Shown: positions 1 to 9,741, counted from the stretch's first letter. The stretch is 64,000 nt of DNA from Streptacidiphilus jeojiense (GCF_000719095.1 NZ_JOEH01000016.1:186001-250000); one strand, 5' to 3'. The notes: generated by a model from the letters alone, not told the origin. A program made the numbers and translations.

Positions 1-502
1 GGGCGACCGGGTAGTGGCTCTCCTCGATGGACCAGGGTTCGCCGTCCATGTGCCGCAGCACCCGCCGGAGCACCACCGCCTCACCGGCCTTGATCCGCAG
101 CCGATCGGTGATGTCAGTGGTCGCTCGTACGATCAGCATCTGGAAGTCGGCCGTCAGTTTCCGCCCGGCCCGCTCCGCCTCCTGCGCATACGACTGGGAG
201 GGTGGAGTGAGCGGAGTTTCGAACGCCGGATCGACCGGAGCCCGATATGCGTGGTGATCCAGGACCGGATGGTCCTTGAGATAGGTGCCTTTTCCCTGGA
301 CCCGGACCAGAAGACCTTCATTGACCAGCACATCAACTGCTAGTCGGACAGTATTACGAGCTACCCCGTATTGATTTTCCAGCTCGCTTTCCACCGGCAG
401 CGGCTCCCCGCCCTGCCACTCTCCGGTCATGATCCGGCGACGCAGATCCGCAGCCAGTCGCTGGTATTTGGGGGCCTGTCCCGGGCCACGAGAAATGTTC
501 AC
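1..502 (-). CDS. GntR-family transcriptional regulator (3' end missing)
   Basis: The frame reads leftwards from a GTG at 502 and is still open at base 1, so the C-terminus lies outside the window. Residues ~9-75 form a GntR winged helix-turn-helix (KYQRLAADLRRRI, then LPVESELENQYGVARNTVR and GKGTYL). From ~95 on it looks like a UTRA/HutC effector domain (LTADFQMLIVRATTDIT, then VVLRRVLRHMDGEPW). Such proteins are DNA-binding repressors that release on binding a small ligand; neither ligand nor target is visible here. There is no strong Shine-Dalgarno before the GTG. It diverges from the HATPase gene to its right. Confidence 0.8.
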   Translation of the reverse strand, partial: MNISRGPGQAPKYQRLAADLRRRIMTGEWQGGEPLPVESELENQYGVARNTVRLAVDVLVNEGLLVRVQGKGTYLKDHPVLDHHAYRAPVDPAFETPLTPPSQSYAQEAERAGRKLTADFQMLIVRATTDITDRLRIKAGEAVVLRRVLRHMDGEPWSIEESHYPVA

Positions 503-679
503 TCAGCGAATGTAGCCATTCGGCTTGCGCGACATCCGAGAAACCAGCCAACATAAGTCAAGATTGGCGTAATACCACTCCATCCAACCACTTGCGTGCT
601 ATCCCTATCCATGCCCCGAATGCAGCAATCCGGGGCAGTCCCCAGCCATCAGCCACCTCGCACGGCCGGAGCAGCCACG

Positions 680-1186
680 ATGACCAACCGGAGAGCCTGG
701 GCCGCGATCGCCTCCTTCCCTCCCCACCTGCAGAACGTCCGCCACGCCCGGCGGATCACCCGTACCGCGCTGGCGGCCTGGGACGCGCACGACCTGGTCG
801 ACAGCGCGGAGACGGTGGTCTCCGAACTGGTCACCAACGCCCTGCAGTACGGCCGCGGTCCGGTCGACCTGACGCTGGCGCTGACCGGCCGGCACCTGCG
901 GATCGCCGTCACCGACGAGGGCACGTCGCTGCCGGTGCCCAGGGACGCGGCCGAGGACGCCCAGAGCGGACGCGGACTGGCCATCGTCGGGATGCTGGTC
1001 GAGAGCTGGGAGGTGGTGGTCCGGCTCACCGGGAAGACGGTGACCTGCGTCCTCGCCGTGCAGCCGACCGAACCCGATGCGGAGCCGGGCACCGGCGGGG
1101 CGGTCCCGGAGTTCGCTCCCGAACCCGCCGTCGTGGGCGGAACGCGGCGACGCCGTGTCCGCCCTTCGGGTGAACACGGCGCCTGA
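680..1186 (+). CDS. Stand-alone ATP-binding protein (HATPase, RsbW/SpoIIAB-like)
   Basis: A 168-aa protein holding one GHKL-type ATPase domain: N-box around SELVTNALQYG, G1-like VTDEGTSLP and G2-like GRGLAIVGML. There is no histidine-phosphotransfer or membrane segment, so it is the single-domain class common in streptomycetes, where relatives act as anti-sigma factors or kinases of STAS anti-anti-sigma proteins. The ATG at 680 is preceded by GGAG at a good distance; a GTG at 596 in the same frame would add 28 residues without family similarity. The C-terminal ~35 residues are a basic, disordered tail. The partner is unknown; a SpoIIE-type phosphatase lies 4 kb away but not in the same operon. 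Confidence 0.8.
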   Translation: MTNRRAWAAIASFPPHLQNVRHARRITRTALAAWDAHDLVDSAETVVSELVTNALQYGRGPVDLTLALTGRHLRIAVTDEGTSLPVPRDAAEDAQSGRGLAIVGMLVESWEVVVRLTGKTVTCVLAVQPTEPDAEPGTGGAVPEFAPEPAVVGGTRRRRVRPSGEHGA

Positions 1187-1192
1187 AGCACA

Positions 1193-1212
1193 TCAGGGGC
1201 GCGCACCCCTGA
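1193..1212. terminator. Short stem-loop between convergent genes
   Basis: A 7-bp perfect inverted repeat (TCAGGGG / CCCCTGA, 6-nt loop) lies just after the HATPase stop codon and before the convergent nudC stop. It is GC-rich with no U-tract, as usual in streptomycetes. It is a weak candidate. Confidence 0.4.
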
Positions 1213-1252
1213 CTCTCACTCCCCCACTAACTGACTACCAGCCACTACCCGA

Positions 1253-2272
1253 CTACCAGCGGGCGGACTCCGGCAACGGGCCGCCGTACCAGAGCTCCAC
1301 CAGCCGACGGGCGATCGAGATCCCGGAGGGCGGCAGCACCGTGCCGTCCTCCATCCCCGTCCTGAGCTCCTCGCGGCTGAACCAGCGGGCCTCGGAGAGC
1401 TCCTCGCCGTCGACGGTGATCTCGGTGCCGCCGTCGCTGTCGTCGGCGCGCCCCATGAAGCCCAGCATCAGGCTGGACGGGAACGGCCAGGGCTGGCTGG
1501 CCACGTAGTTCACCGAGTCGGGGTCCACCCGGACCCCGGCCTCCTCGGCGACCTCGCGGGCCACCGCCTGCTCCAGAGACTCGCCCGGCTCCACGAAGCC
1601 GGCCAAGGTCGAGTAGCGCCCCTCCGGCCACAGCGCCTGACGGCCCAGCAGGGCCCGGTCCTGCCCGTCGGTGATCATCATGATCACCGCCGGGTCGGTG
1701 CGCGGGTAGTGCTCGTGCGCGCAGGAGGTGCAGCGCCGCACGTGCCCGGCCAGCGCCGGGACGGTGGGGTGCCCGCAGCGTGAGCAGAAGCGGTGCGAGC
1801 GGTGCCAGTTCTCCAGCGCCACGGCGTGCACCAGCAGTCCCGCGTCCCGGTCCGCCAGCAGCGCGCCGACCTCGCGCAGGCCCGCGGTACGGGCGTCGCC
1901 GTCCAGCCGCCCGGGCAGCGTGCCGCCGGTCAGCGCGACCGCGAAGTAGGCCGTGCCGTCCCCGTCGACGCCCAGGAAGTAGCGCTCGCCGCCCTCCGGC
2001 GCCTCGAAGCTGGGCAGCAGCACCAGTTCGGTGCCCTGCTCGGTGTCCATCACGAACGCCTGGCCCTCGGCGACCGCCAGCACCTTGGTGTCCGGGTGGC
2101 TCCAGGCCGCCGCCAGCCACGGTTCGTCCTGGCGGTGCTCGGCGGCACGGTCGACCCCGGCCCTGGACAGCGCCAGCGGCGGGTACGCGTCCGGCCGTCC
2201 CTGCTGCTCGGTCCCCGCCTTCTCCTGCACGGTCACGTGGTACCCATCTCCCCGATCATCACTGCTCACCAT
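1253..2272 (-). CDS. nudC: NADH pyrophosphatase NudC (Nudix hydrolase)
   Basis: This enzyme hydrolyses NADH/NAD to the mononucleotide plus AMP, and in bacteria also removes NAD caps from RNA. All hallmarks are visible in the 339-aa reading: a four-cysteine zinc ribbon (C163-x2-C166 and C181-x2-C184), the Nudix box at ~225-247 (GFVEPGESLEQAVAREVAEE), and the NudC signature SQPWPFP at ~259-265. The N-terminal ~100 residues match the variable NudC N-domain. The start is uncertain: GTG at 2236, after GGGGAG, would remove 12 residues. It is co-directional with the M20 dipeptidase upstream (41-bp gap), so co-transcription is possible. Confidence 0.93.
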   Translation of the reverse strand: MVSSDDRGDGYHVTVQEKAGTEQQGRPDAYPPLALSRAGVDRAAEHRQDEPWLAAAWSHPDTKVLAVAEGQAFVMDTEQGTELVLLPSFEAPEGGERYFLGVDGDGTAYFAVALTGGTLPGRLDGDARTAGLREVGALLADRDAGLLVHAVALENWHRSHRFCSRCGHPTVPALAGHVRRCTSCAHEHYPRTDPAVIMMITDGQDRALLGRQALWPEGRYSTLAGFVEPGESLEQAVAREVAEEAGVRVDPDSVNYVASQPWPFPSSLMLGFMGRADDSDGGTEITVDGEELSEARWFSREELRTGMEDGTVLPPSGISIARRLVELWYGGPLPESARW

Positions 2273-2313
2273 GGTGTTCCAACCACTGCGACTTATTCCG
2301 CCGGCGGTACAAG

Positions 2314-3729
2314 TCAGGAAGTCCCGGCCGGATTCCAGTGCTCCGCGAGATCGCCCCAGAGGTAGGCCGAGGTCTCCACGCCCTTGGCGAGGAGGTCGAG
2401 CTCGACCTTCTCGTTGACCGAGTGCCAGCCGTCCGAAGGGACCGAGATCCCCAGGAACAGCACCGGGGCGCCGAGCACGTCCTGCAAATCGGCCGCAGGT
2501 CCGGATCCACCCTCACGGGTGAACCTGATCTTCTGTTCGAATGCACGCCCCATGGAGCGGACCACTGACTGCAGCGCCGGGTGGGCCAGCGGCGTCAGGC
2601 AGGGGCGGGTGGTCCCGGTGAAGGTGATGCTGTGCCGGATACCGGCCGGCAGCCGGTCGGCCACCCAGTCCGCCACGGCCTGCCGCACCCGCTCCACGTC
2701 CTGCCCGGCGACCAGCCGGAAGGACAGCTTGAGGTGCGCCTCGGCCGGGACGATGGTCTTGCCACCCGGTCCGGTGTAGCCGCCGTAGACCCCGTTGACC
2801 TCGGCGGTCGGCCTGGCCCAGATCCGCTCCAGCGTGCTGAACCCCTTCTCCCCCAGGGTGGCCCGGGACTTCGCCACCCCCAGCCACTCCGACTCGTCGA
2901 ACGGCAGCTCGGCGAAGAGCCCGCGCTCCTCCGCGGTCAGTTCGACCACGCCGTCGTAGAAGCCCGGGACGGCCACCCGCCGGTCCTCGTCGTGCAGCCC
3001 GGCGACCAGGCGTGCGGCCTCGGTGGCCGGGTTGGGCACGGCGCCGCCGAAGGAGCCCGAGTGGATGTCCTGAGCCGGGCCGAACAGGTCGATCTGCAGC
3101 TCCACCATGCCGCGCATACCGGTGCAGACGGTCGGGGTGGTCTCGGCCCACATCCCGGTGTCGGAGATCATCACCACGTCCGCCGCCAGCCGGTCGGCAC
3201 GGTCCCGGATCAGCGCGCCGAAGTTCGGCGAGCCCGACTCCTCCTCGCCCTCGATCAGCAGCTTGAGGTTGACCGCGGGGGCGGTGCGCCCGGTCGCCGC
3301 CAGATGCGCCCGCACCCCCAAGGTGTGGAAGAAGACCTGGCCCTTGTCGTCGGCGGCGCCCCGGGCGAACATCCGCCCGTCCTGCACCACCGGCTCGAAC
3401 GGGTCGGTCGCCCAGCCGTCCTCGCGGGCAGCCGGCTGCACGTCGTGGTGGCCGTAGACCAGCACGGTCGGCGCGTCGGCGTCGCCCGAGGGCCACTCGG
3501 CGAAGACCGCGGGCAGACCGCCGTCCCGGGTCTCCCACACCTCGGCCACCGGGAAGCCGGTCTCGCCGAGCTTCGCGGCGAGCCACTCGGCGGACTGCCG
3601 GACCGCGGCGGCCCGGTCCGGGTCGGCGGAGACCGAGGGGATGCGCAGCCAGGCCGCGAGGTCGTCGAGGAAGGCGGTGCGGTGCTCGGCGATGAAGTCG
3701 CGGACCGCGCTGTCCGGGAAAGTCGTCAT
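2314..3729 (-). CDS. M20-family metallo-dipeptidase
   Basis: A 471-aa cytosolic zinc peptidase of the CNDP/PepV-like M20 family. Metal-site motifs are intact: YGHHDVQPA (~92-100), the bridging Asp in ARGAADDKGQ (~122-131), and the catalytic EE in EGEEESGS (~160-167). A lid/dimerisation domain follows (QDIHSGSFGG region), with the C-terminal metal ligand near GWHSVNEKVEL. The family cleaves dipeptides with broad specificity; the exact substrate is not deducible. It has no signal peptide. It is likely transcribed with nudC and diverges from the EEP-family gene at 3869. Confidence 0.88.
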   Translation of the reverse strand: MTTFPDSAVRDFIAEHRTAFLDDLAAWLRIPSVSADPDRAAAVRQSAEWLAAKLGETGFPVAEVWETRDGGLPAVFAEWPSGDADAPTVLVYGHHDVQPAAREDGWATDPFEPVVQDGRMFARGAADDKGQVFFHTLGVRAHLAATGRTAPAVNLKLLIEGEEESGSPNFGALIRDRADRLAADVVMISDTGMWAETTPTVCTGMRGMVELQIDLFGPAQDIHSGSFGGAVPNPATEAARLVAGLHDEDRRVAVPGFYDGVVELTAEERGLFAELPFDESEWLGVAKSRATLGEKGFSTLERIWARPTAEVNGVYGGYTGPGGKTIVPAEAHLKLSFRLVAGQDVERVRQAVADWVADRLPAGIRHSITFTGTTRPCLTPLAHPALQSVVRSMGRAFEQKIRFTREGGSGPAADLQDVLGAPVLFLGISVPSDGWHSVNEKVELDLLAKGVETSAYLWGDLAEHWNPAGTS

Positions 3730-3868
3730 GGGTCGACTCTAGTTCGATCTCCGACCGGGCCCGTCATCGCGCCGGTGGACCGTGGCCACCGTCACGTCCG
3801 ACGGCCGTACCCCCGGCTGCGGTCCGGGCCCGCTCGGAGCGGTGGGCCCCAGGCGCTAGGTTCTAGGC

Positions 3869-4891
3869 GTGAGCCCTCTCCGCATCGCGACCTTCAACCT
3901 GCTCCACGGGCAGCCGCTGGACGAGGACGGCAGCCCGCTCCCCCTCCCCGAGGACCCCGGCGCACCCCTTGCCGAGGCCGTCGCCGCCCTCGACGCCGAT
4001 GTCCTGGCCATGCAGGAGGTCGACCGCTACCAGGAGCGCTCCGGGCTGGTCGACCAGGCGGCCGTCGCCGCCAAGGCGCTGGGGGCCGGCGACTGGCGCT
4101 TCGCCGCCGCGCTGCACGGCCGGCCCGCCCCCGGCGCAGGCTGGATCCACGAGAACGCCCCCTCGGACCGGCTGGCCTACGGCCCCGAGGATCTCGACAC
4201 CGGCGCCGACCTGCCCTCGTACGGGACGGCGCTGATCACCCGGCTGCCGGTGCACCACTGGCGGGCCCGGCGCTTCGCCCCGGCACCGTTCGGCCTGCCG
4301 CTCCGGGTCGCCGGGCGGCGCGGGCTGATCCCGGTGCCGGACGAGCCGAGGGCCGCGCTGGCCGCCGTCCTGGAGGGCAGCCACGGTCCGTTCACCGTGG
4401 TCGCGGCGCACCTGTCGTTCGTCCCGGGCTGGAACATGGGCCAGCTCGCCGGCATCCGCCGCTGGATCTCCGACCTGCCGGCGCCCTACCTGCTGCTGGG
4501 CGACTTCAACCTGATCGGCCCGGTGCCCCGCACCGTCCTCGGCGGGGCCGCGATCGTCGACGGCCTGGGCCGCGAGCGCTGGCGCCGGGACGGGGTGCCG
4601 CGCCGGGAGCACGGACGGGAGGCCCGCGAGGCCAGGCGGATCCAGCGCCGGCTGCGGGTGCGCCGGGGCGTGCAGCTGCGACCGCGCCCGGCGGCGGCGC
4701 TGCCGCAGCGGGCGCTGCTGCAGGGCTGGCGCGACCTGGCCAGGACGCCGACCTATCCGGCGCACCGGCCCTCGGTGCAGTTCGACCACGTGCTCGCGGT
4801 CGGGGTGCCGCGCAGCGCCGTGCTCGGCAGCGACGCCCCGGCGCTGGGGCTCTCGGACCACCGCCCGCTGCTGGTACGGGTGGACCTCTGA
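3869..4891 (+). CDS. Endonuclease/exonuclease/phosphatase family protein
   Basis: A 340-aa protein with the EEP fold: RIATFNLLHGQ at the N-terminus, the metal-binding Glu in DVLAMQEVDRYQ (E50), GDFNLIGP near residue 210 and a C-terminal LSDHRPLLV catalytic Asp-His pair. The family includes DNA/RNA endonucleases and phosphodiesterases acting on lipids or nucleotides; nothing here distinguishes them. There is no signal peptide, so it is probably cytosolic. GTG is the start codon. A basic insertion (many Arg around residues 245-275) separates the last two motifs and might contact nucleic acid; that is inference. Confidence 0.82.
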   Translation: MSPLRIATFNLLHGQPLDEDGSPLPLPEDPGAPLAEAVAALDADVLAMQEVDRYQERSGLVDQAAVAAKALGAGDWRFAAALHGRPAPGAGWIHENAPSDRLAYGPEDLDTGADLPSYGTALITRLPVHHWRARRFAPAPFGLPLRVAGRRGLIPVPDEPRAALAAVLEGSHGPFTVVAAHLSFVPGWNMGQLAGIRRWISDLPAPYLLLGDFNLIGPVPRTVLGGAAIVDGLGRERWRRDGVPRREHGREAREARRIQRRLRVRRGVQLRPRPAAALPQRALLQGWRDLARTPTYPAHRPSVQFDHVLAVGVPRSAVLGSDAPALGLSDHRPLLVRVDL

Positions 4892-4914
4892 GCTGCGACT
4901 CCTGAGCTGCGACT
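4889..4914. repeat. Direct duplication carrying a stop codon
   Basis: The 12-mer TGAGCTGCGACT occurs twice, 2 bp apart. The first copy begins with the stop codon of the EEP-family gene. This looks like a recent tandem duplication of the gene end. Confidence 0.6.
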
Positions 4915-4926
4915 GCTGACGTCCGG

Positions 4927-6186
4927 TCAGTGTCCGTAGGTCCGTTGGGAGGTGCGGCCGCGCGGGTGGCCGACGAAGCCGAACCGCCCCGGGTGCTGCG
5001 GGCGCGCTGCCTGCGCCGTGCCGTCGACCTGCCGCTCGCCGTCGACCTGCGCCGGGACCGGGCCGATCGCCCGCGGGACCGTCGGCGCGTACTGCAGCAG
5101 CAGCATGGCGGCGTCGTCGCCGAGCTGACGGCCGACATGCCGCCGGATGTCCGCGTGCAGCCGCTCCAGCAGTTCGGCCGGGTCGTCGGCGACGGCGACC
5201 GCCGGCAGCCGGTCGACCAGGGGGTAGAAGGTGCCCCAGCGGTCGCGGGCCTCGATCACCCCGTCGGTGAACAGCAGGATCCGGTCACCGTCGTGCAGCG
5301 GGAGCTCCAGCACCGGCGGGTCGACCTCCCCCGGCTCCAGCACGCCCAGCGGCGGAACCGGGGTGACCGGGTCCAGCGCCCGCACCGGCGCGCCGGTGCG
5401 CAGCAGCAGCGGGGCCGGGTGGCCGCAGTTGACGATCTCGACGACCTGGTCGGGACGGACGCTGACCAGCACCAGGGTGACGAACTCCTCCTCGGTGCCC
5501 TCGTGGTCGTTCTCGTGCAGGGCGCGGTGCAGGCTGTCGGCGAGCCAGGCGGCGACCCGGTCCAGGGCCGGCTCCTGGTGCGCCGCCTCCCGGAAGGCAC
5601 CCAGCACGGCGGCGGCCGTCTCGACCGCCCCCAGCCCCTTGCCGCGCACGTCGCCGATCACGGCGCGGACGCCGTAGCGGGTCTGCACCACCTCGTAGAG
5701 GTCGCCGCCGATCCTGGCGTGGGCCGCGGCCGCCGCGTAGTGCACCGCGGTGCGCATCGGGCCGACCCGGGGCGGGATGGAGCGCAGCAGCACCCGCTGG
5801 GCGACCTCGGAGACCAGCCGGGCGTCGGCGAGCGCCTGCTCCTGACGGTTGCGCAGCAGCACGCTGGTGGAGCCGATGGCGGCGATGAGGATCACCGCGA
5901 AGACGCTCGCGGAGTGCACCGACTGGCTCAGGGTGCCGTCCGCCGCGGCCAGTCCGAAGGCCGCGGCGACGGTGACCCCGCCCACCGCGAGCGGGTACCA
6001 GGTGCGGCTGCTGACGACGGCGGCGAGGGCCGGGCCTGCGGTGAGCGCGGGCTCGAAAGTGACGTCGGGGTTTCCGCTGGCACGGTCGAGTGCGATCACC
6101 AGGGCAATGCCGAGGAAGGGCAGCACCAATATGGCGCGGCTCCAATTGGTCAGACGGCGAAACCTTCCGGCGGCACTCAACGTCAT
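4927..6186 (-). CDS. Membrane-anchored SpoIIE/PP2C-type serine phosphatase
   Basis: A 419-aa protein. The N-terminus has three to four hydrophobic segments (~19-33, 50-60, 65-83, 94-111), then a short linker helix and a PP2C-like SpoIIE domain (~145-375). Metal-binding motifs are present: ARIGGDLYEV (~158-166), GDVRGKG (~178-184), NCGHPAPLL and LLFTDGVIEAR. RsbU/SpoIIE enzymes dephosphorylate STAS anti-anti-sigma factors, freeing alternative sigma factors. No sensor domain (PAS/GAF) is visible, so the membrane part may sense. The ATG is preceded by an ideal AGGAG. The last ~50 residues are a disordered tail. No STAS partner lies nearby. Confidence 0.88.
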   Translation of the reverse strand: MTLSAAGRFRRLTNWSRAILVLPFLGIALVIALDRASGNPDVTFEPALTAGPALAAVVSSRTWYPLAVGGVTVAAAFGLAAADGTLSQSVHSASVFAVILIAAIGSTSVLLRNRQEQALADARLVSEVAQRVLLRSIPPRVGPMRTAVHYAAAAAHARIGGDLYEVVQTRYGVRAVIGDVRGKGLGAVETAAAVLGAFREAAHQEPALDRVAAWLADSLHRALHENDHEGTEEEFVTLVLVSVRPDQVVEIVNCGHPAPLLLRTGAPVRALDPVTPVPPLGVLEPGEVDPPVLELPLHDGDRILLFTDGVIEARDRWGTFYPLVDRLPAVAVADDPAELLERLHADIRRHVGRQLGDDAAMLLLQYAPTVPRAIGPVPAQVDGERQVDGTAQAARPQHPGRFGFVGHPRGRTSQRTYGH

Positions 6187-6302
6187 TATCTCCTGCGGGC
6201 ACGGAGGATCTGATCACTTGTTTACAGTGAGCTGGAGCGGGGCTGGAGTTGACCGGTTCTGACTCCACATTAGGCACGAAAAGGACATGCTGCACAGCCC
6301 TT

Positions 6303-9300
6303 TCACAAATCTTCCGTGGCTCCCCCACCCATGGACAGCCCATTTGGAGTAATGCCGCTCATCAGAGCCTCCAGTTCCGGCCGTCCCGGCAGTGACTCCG
6401 GTCGCACCACGCTGCCGCTGCGAACGTACAGAAATGCGGCGGAGACCTGTTCGAGCGGGGTGCCGGTGGATTCAGCCCAGGCCAGCCGGTAGACGGCGAG
6501 CTGGAGCGGATCGGCGGTCTCGCGCTGGTTGGTCTTCCAGTCGACCACGTCGAAACCGCCGTCCGCGGTCCGGTAGACCGCGTCGATTCGGCCGCGCACC
6601 ACCCTTCCCGCGAGAAGCAACTGGAACGGCGCCTCCACCCGGTACGGGGTCGCGGTCGCATAGGGGGTGCGCAGGAAAGCCTCTTTCAGCCGGGCCAGAT
6701 CCCGCTCGTCCTCGATTCCGTCGTCGTCGGCGCCTGGGAGGTCGTCCTCGCCGAGCAGCATCAGCGGTTCGAACCGCGACTCCACCCAGGCGTGGAACCG
6801 GGTGCCCCGGCGGGCGGCCGGCTGCGGCGGTCGCGGCATCGGACGGGCCAGTTCGCGGGCGAAGCCGTCCGGATCGGCGGCCAGCCGCAGCACCTGGGAG
6901 GCGGTGAGCGCGGCCGGCAGCGGGACGTCGCGGACCAGGGCGCGGGCCCGCAGCAGCTCGCCGCTGAGCGCTTCCAGGTCGCGGTCCCAGGCGGCGACCA
7001 GCCGCTGGTCCTCGGGGGCCAGCCCGGCGCCGGGGGCGGGGGCGGCCTGGCGCTCGGCCCCGTACCCGGCCTCGTACTCGTCTTCGTACCCGGGGTCCCA
7101 CTCGGGCTCCCAGTCGTCCAGCTCCGGGGGCTCAGGCTCGGGCTCAGGCTCGGCCGCCGCCGCGGCCAGGCCGGCCAGGACCCGCAGCCCGGCCTCGCGG
7201 CGGGCCGCCTGGGCGGCGCCGTCCAGCGGCAGCGGCCAGGGATGCTCGGCGGTACGGGTCAGCGAGGGGTTCTCGGCATCCTCCTCCGGGGCCTCGGCCC
7301 ATGCCTCGATCTCCCCGCCGGTACCGCCCTCGCAGTAGTCGCGCAGCTCCTCCAGGAACGGCGAGGGCCCCCTGCGCCGCTTCTGGGTCGGCCCCCACCA
7401 GTGCCCGGAGGCGAGCAGCAGGTTGCGCGGCCGGGTGAAGGCGACGTACCCGAGCCGCAGTTCCTCGGTGGCGGCGTGCTCCTTCATCTCCGCGGTGAAC
7501 GCCTTCATCCCGGCGGCGGTCCACGGCGGCGTGCCCGGCAGGGTCGCGCCGTCGCCGCGCAGCTCGTGCGGCAGGGCCTCGGCCCGGCTGGTCCACCGCT
7601 CCCGCCCCTTCTCCCCCGGGAAGACCCCCTTGACCAGACCGGGGACGGCGACGACATCCCACTCCAGGCCCTTGGAGCGGTGCGCGGTGAGCACCTTCAC
7701 GGTGTCGTCCCCGCCCGGCAGCGAGTTGTCCAGGCCCCGGTCGTACTCCTGGGCCGCGCGCAGGAAGCCGAGGAAGGCCGAGAGCGAGGGGTCGCCGTCC
7801 AGGTCGGCGAAGCCGGCGGCGACGTCCAGGAAGGCGTTCAGGGTCTCCTTGCGCCGGGCGGCCAGCGCATGCGGCGAGGCCGACAGCTCGACCTCCAGGC
7901 CGGTCACGGACAGCACCCGGTGCAGCACGTCCATCAGCGGCTCGGCCAGTGAGCGGCGCAGATCGCGTATCTCGGCGGCGATCCGGGCGAAGCGGGCCCG
8001 GGCCTCCTCGGAGAACGGCAGCTCCGGCGCCCCCTCGCGGTCGCCGCGGTCGGCGCGCAGGAAGGTCTCCAGCGCGTCGGCCAGCGAGACCACCTCGGTC
8101 GGGTCGGTGCCGGCGACGGCGCCGACCAGCCGGTCCTGCTCGTCGGCGCCGCCGACCCGGACCAGGTCGGCGGCGAGCCGGCCGAGCAGGGCCAGGTCCC
8201 GCGGGCCGATCCGCCAGCGCGGGCCGACCAGCAGCCGGACCAAGGCCGCGTTGGCGGTCGGGTCCTGGAGCACCTCGCAGACCGAGACCAGGTCGGCGAC
8301 CTCGGGCAGGTTCAGCAGCCCGGACAGGCCCACCACCTCCACCGGGACATCCCTGGCCACCAGCGCCGCGTGGATGTCGGGGAACAGCTCCCGGCCGGCC
8401 CGGCAGAGCACCGCGATCCGGCCGGGCGCCGTCCCGGTGCGCACCAGATGGGCGATGGAGTCGGCGAGCCAGGCGACCTCCTGGTCGTAGGTGTCCAGCA
8501 GGGCGCAGCGCAGCAGGCCGTCCCGCTCGGCGCCGGGCGCGGGGCGCAGCGCCTCGACGCCCTCGTGCATCTCGCGGAGCGGGGCGGCCAGAATGTTGGC
8601 GAACTCCAGCAGCCGGCCGCCGCTGCGGCGGTTCTCGCTGAGCGAGTAGCGGGCGGCGGAGACCCCCGAGTCCGACGGGAAGTGCACCGGGAAGTCGTCC
8701 AGGTTGGCGACCGAGGCGCCGCGCCAGCCGTAGATCGCCTGGCAGGGGTCGCCGACGGCGGTGACCGGGTGGCCGCCGCCGTAGTGGTCGCTTGCCCCGA
8801 AGAGCCCGGCCAGCAGCAGCCGCTGGGCCACCGAGGTGTCCTGGTACTCGTCCAGCAGCACCACCCGGAACTGCTCCCGCAGCAGCCGGCCGACCTCGGG
8901 GCGGGTCTGGGCGAGCCGGGCGCAGGCGGCGATCTGGTCGCCGAAGTCCATCAGCCCGGCCTCGGCCTTGCGGCGGCGGTAGCGGACCACCAGGTCCGCC
9001 AGCTCCAGCCGGGCGGCGGCGGCCCTGGGGACCTTGCGCAGCTCCTCGTTGGTGATCCGGGCCGTGGCCAGCTCGGCCAGCAGCGCGGTGTCGTACTCCT
9101 GGAGCCGGTCCGGCTCGACCAGGTGCTCGGAGAGTTCGCCGTCCAGGGTCAGCAGTTCGGCGATCAGCGTGGAGAAGCCGCTGGTCAGCGCGGGGTAGGG
9201 GCCGGGGGCCTGGCGCAGTACCCGGGCCGCCAGCTGGTAGCGGGTGGCGTCGGCGAGCAGCCGGACGTCCGGCTCCAGGCCTATCCGCAGCCCGTGCTCC

Positions 9301-9686
9301 TTCAGCAGCCGCCCGGCGAAGGAGTGGTAGGTGGAGATCTCCGGCTCGCCCAGCACGTCCTCGGCGTCCGCCGGCTCCAGGTCCACCACCCCGGCCTGCA
9401 CCAGTGCCCGGCGCACCCGCTCGGCCAGCTCGCCGGCGGCCTTGTTGGTGAAGGTCAGCCCCAGCACCTGCTCGGGGCGGACCTGCCCGGTGCCGACCAG
9501 CCAGACCACCCGGGCCGCCATCACCGTGGTCTTGCCGGAGCCCGCGCCCGCGACGATCACCGCGGGGGCGAGCGGCGCCGTGACGGCGCGCAACTGCTCC
9601 GCGGTGAAGGGGATGCCGAGCAGCTGCTTGAGCTGCTCGGGACTGCTGAGGGGAGGGTCGGCGGGGTCGGTGGTGCTCGGGCTCAC
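6303..9686 (-). CDS. adnB: AdnB-type UvrD-family helicase with C-terminal nuclease domain
   Basis: An ~1127-aa SF1A motor with a RecB-like nuclease domain. Seen: Walker A AGAGSGKT (~46-53), DEYQDT Walker B, a motif IV/V region with TAHRSKGLEWDVV, and a PD-(D/E)xK signature (FDVVDWKTNQRE) near the C-terminus. An acidic linker of PEPEPEPPE type separates motor and nuclease. AdnAB processes DNA double-strand ends in actinobacteria in place of RecBCD. The GTG at 9686 matches the expected N-terminus; a longer frame to 9893 would overlap adnA and adds low-complexity sequence, so I rejected it. Unlike AdnA it lacks the cysteine cluster. It follows adnA by 55 bp and is presumably co-expressed. Confidence 0.9.
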   Translation of the reverse strand: MSPSTTDPADPPLSSPEQLKQLLGIPFTAEQLRAVTAPLAPAVIVAGAGSGKTTVMAARVVWLVGTGQVRPEQVLGLTFTNKAAGELAERVRRALVQAGVVDLEPADAEDVLGEPEISTYHSFAGRLLKEHGLRIGLEPDVRLLADATRYQLAARVLRQAPGPYPALTSGFSTLIAELLTLDGELSEHLVEPDRLQEYDTALLAELATARITNEELRKVPRAAAARLELADLVVRYRRRKAEAGLMDFGDQIAACARLAQTRPEVGRLLREQFRVVLLDEYQDTSVAQRLLLAGLFGASDHYGGGHPVTAVGDPCQAIYGWRGASVANLDDFPVHFPSDSGVSAARYSLSENRRSGGRLLEFANILAAPLREMHEGVEALRPAPGAERDGLLRCALLDTYDQEVAWLADSIAHLVRTGTAPGRIAVLCRAGRELFPDIHAALVARDVPVEVVGLSGLLNLPEVADLVSVCEVLQDPTANAALVRLLVGPRWRIGPRDLALLGRLAADLVRVGGADEQDRLVGAVAGTDPTEVVSLADALETFLRADRGDREGAPELPFSEEARARFARIAAEIRDLRRSLAEPLMDVLHRVLSVTGLEVELSASPHALAARRKETLNAFLDVAAGFADLDGDPSLSAFLGFLRAAQEYDRGLDNSLPGGDDTVKVLTAHRSKGLEWDVVAVPGLVKGVFPGEKGRERWTSRAEALPHELRGDGATLPGTPPWTAAGMKAFTAEMKEHAATEELRLGYVAFTRPRNLLLASGHWWGPTQKRRRGPSPFLEELRDYCEGGTGGEIEAWAEAPEEDAENPSLTRTAEHPWPLPLDGAAQAARREAGLRVLAGLAAAAAEPEPEPEPPELDDWEPEWDPGYEDEYEAGYGAERQAAPAPGAGLAPEDQRLVAAWDRDLEALSGELLRARALVRDVPLPAALTASQVLRLAADPDGFARELARPMPRPPQPAARRGTRFHAWVESRFEPLMLLGEDDLPGADDDGIEDERDLARLKEAFLRTPYATATPYRVEAPFQLLLAGRVVRGRIDAVYRTADGGFDVVDWKTNQRETADPLQLAVYRLAWAESTGTPLEQVSAAFLYVRSGSVVRPESLPGRPELEALMSGITPNGLSMGGGATEDL

Positions 9687-9741
9687 CCCAGGAACGCTAT
9701 CCGGCCCCACTGACAGCGGACCACCCGCTCGCGAGGCGCCT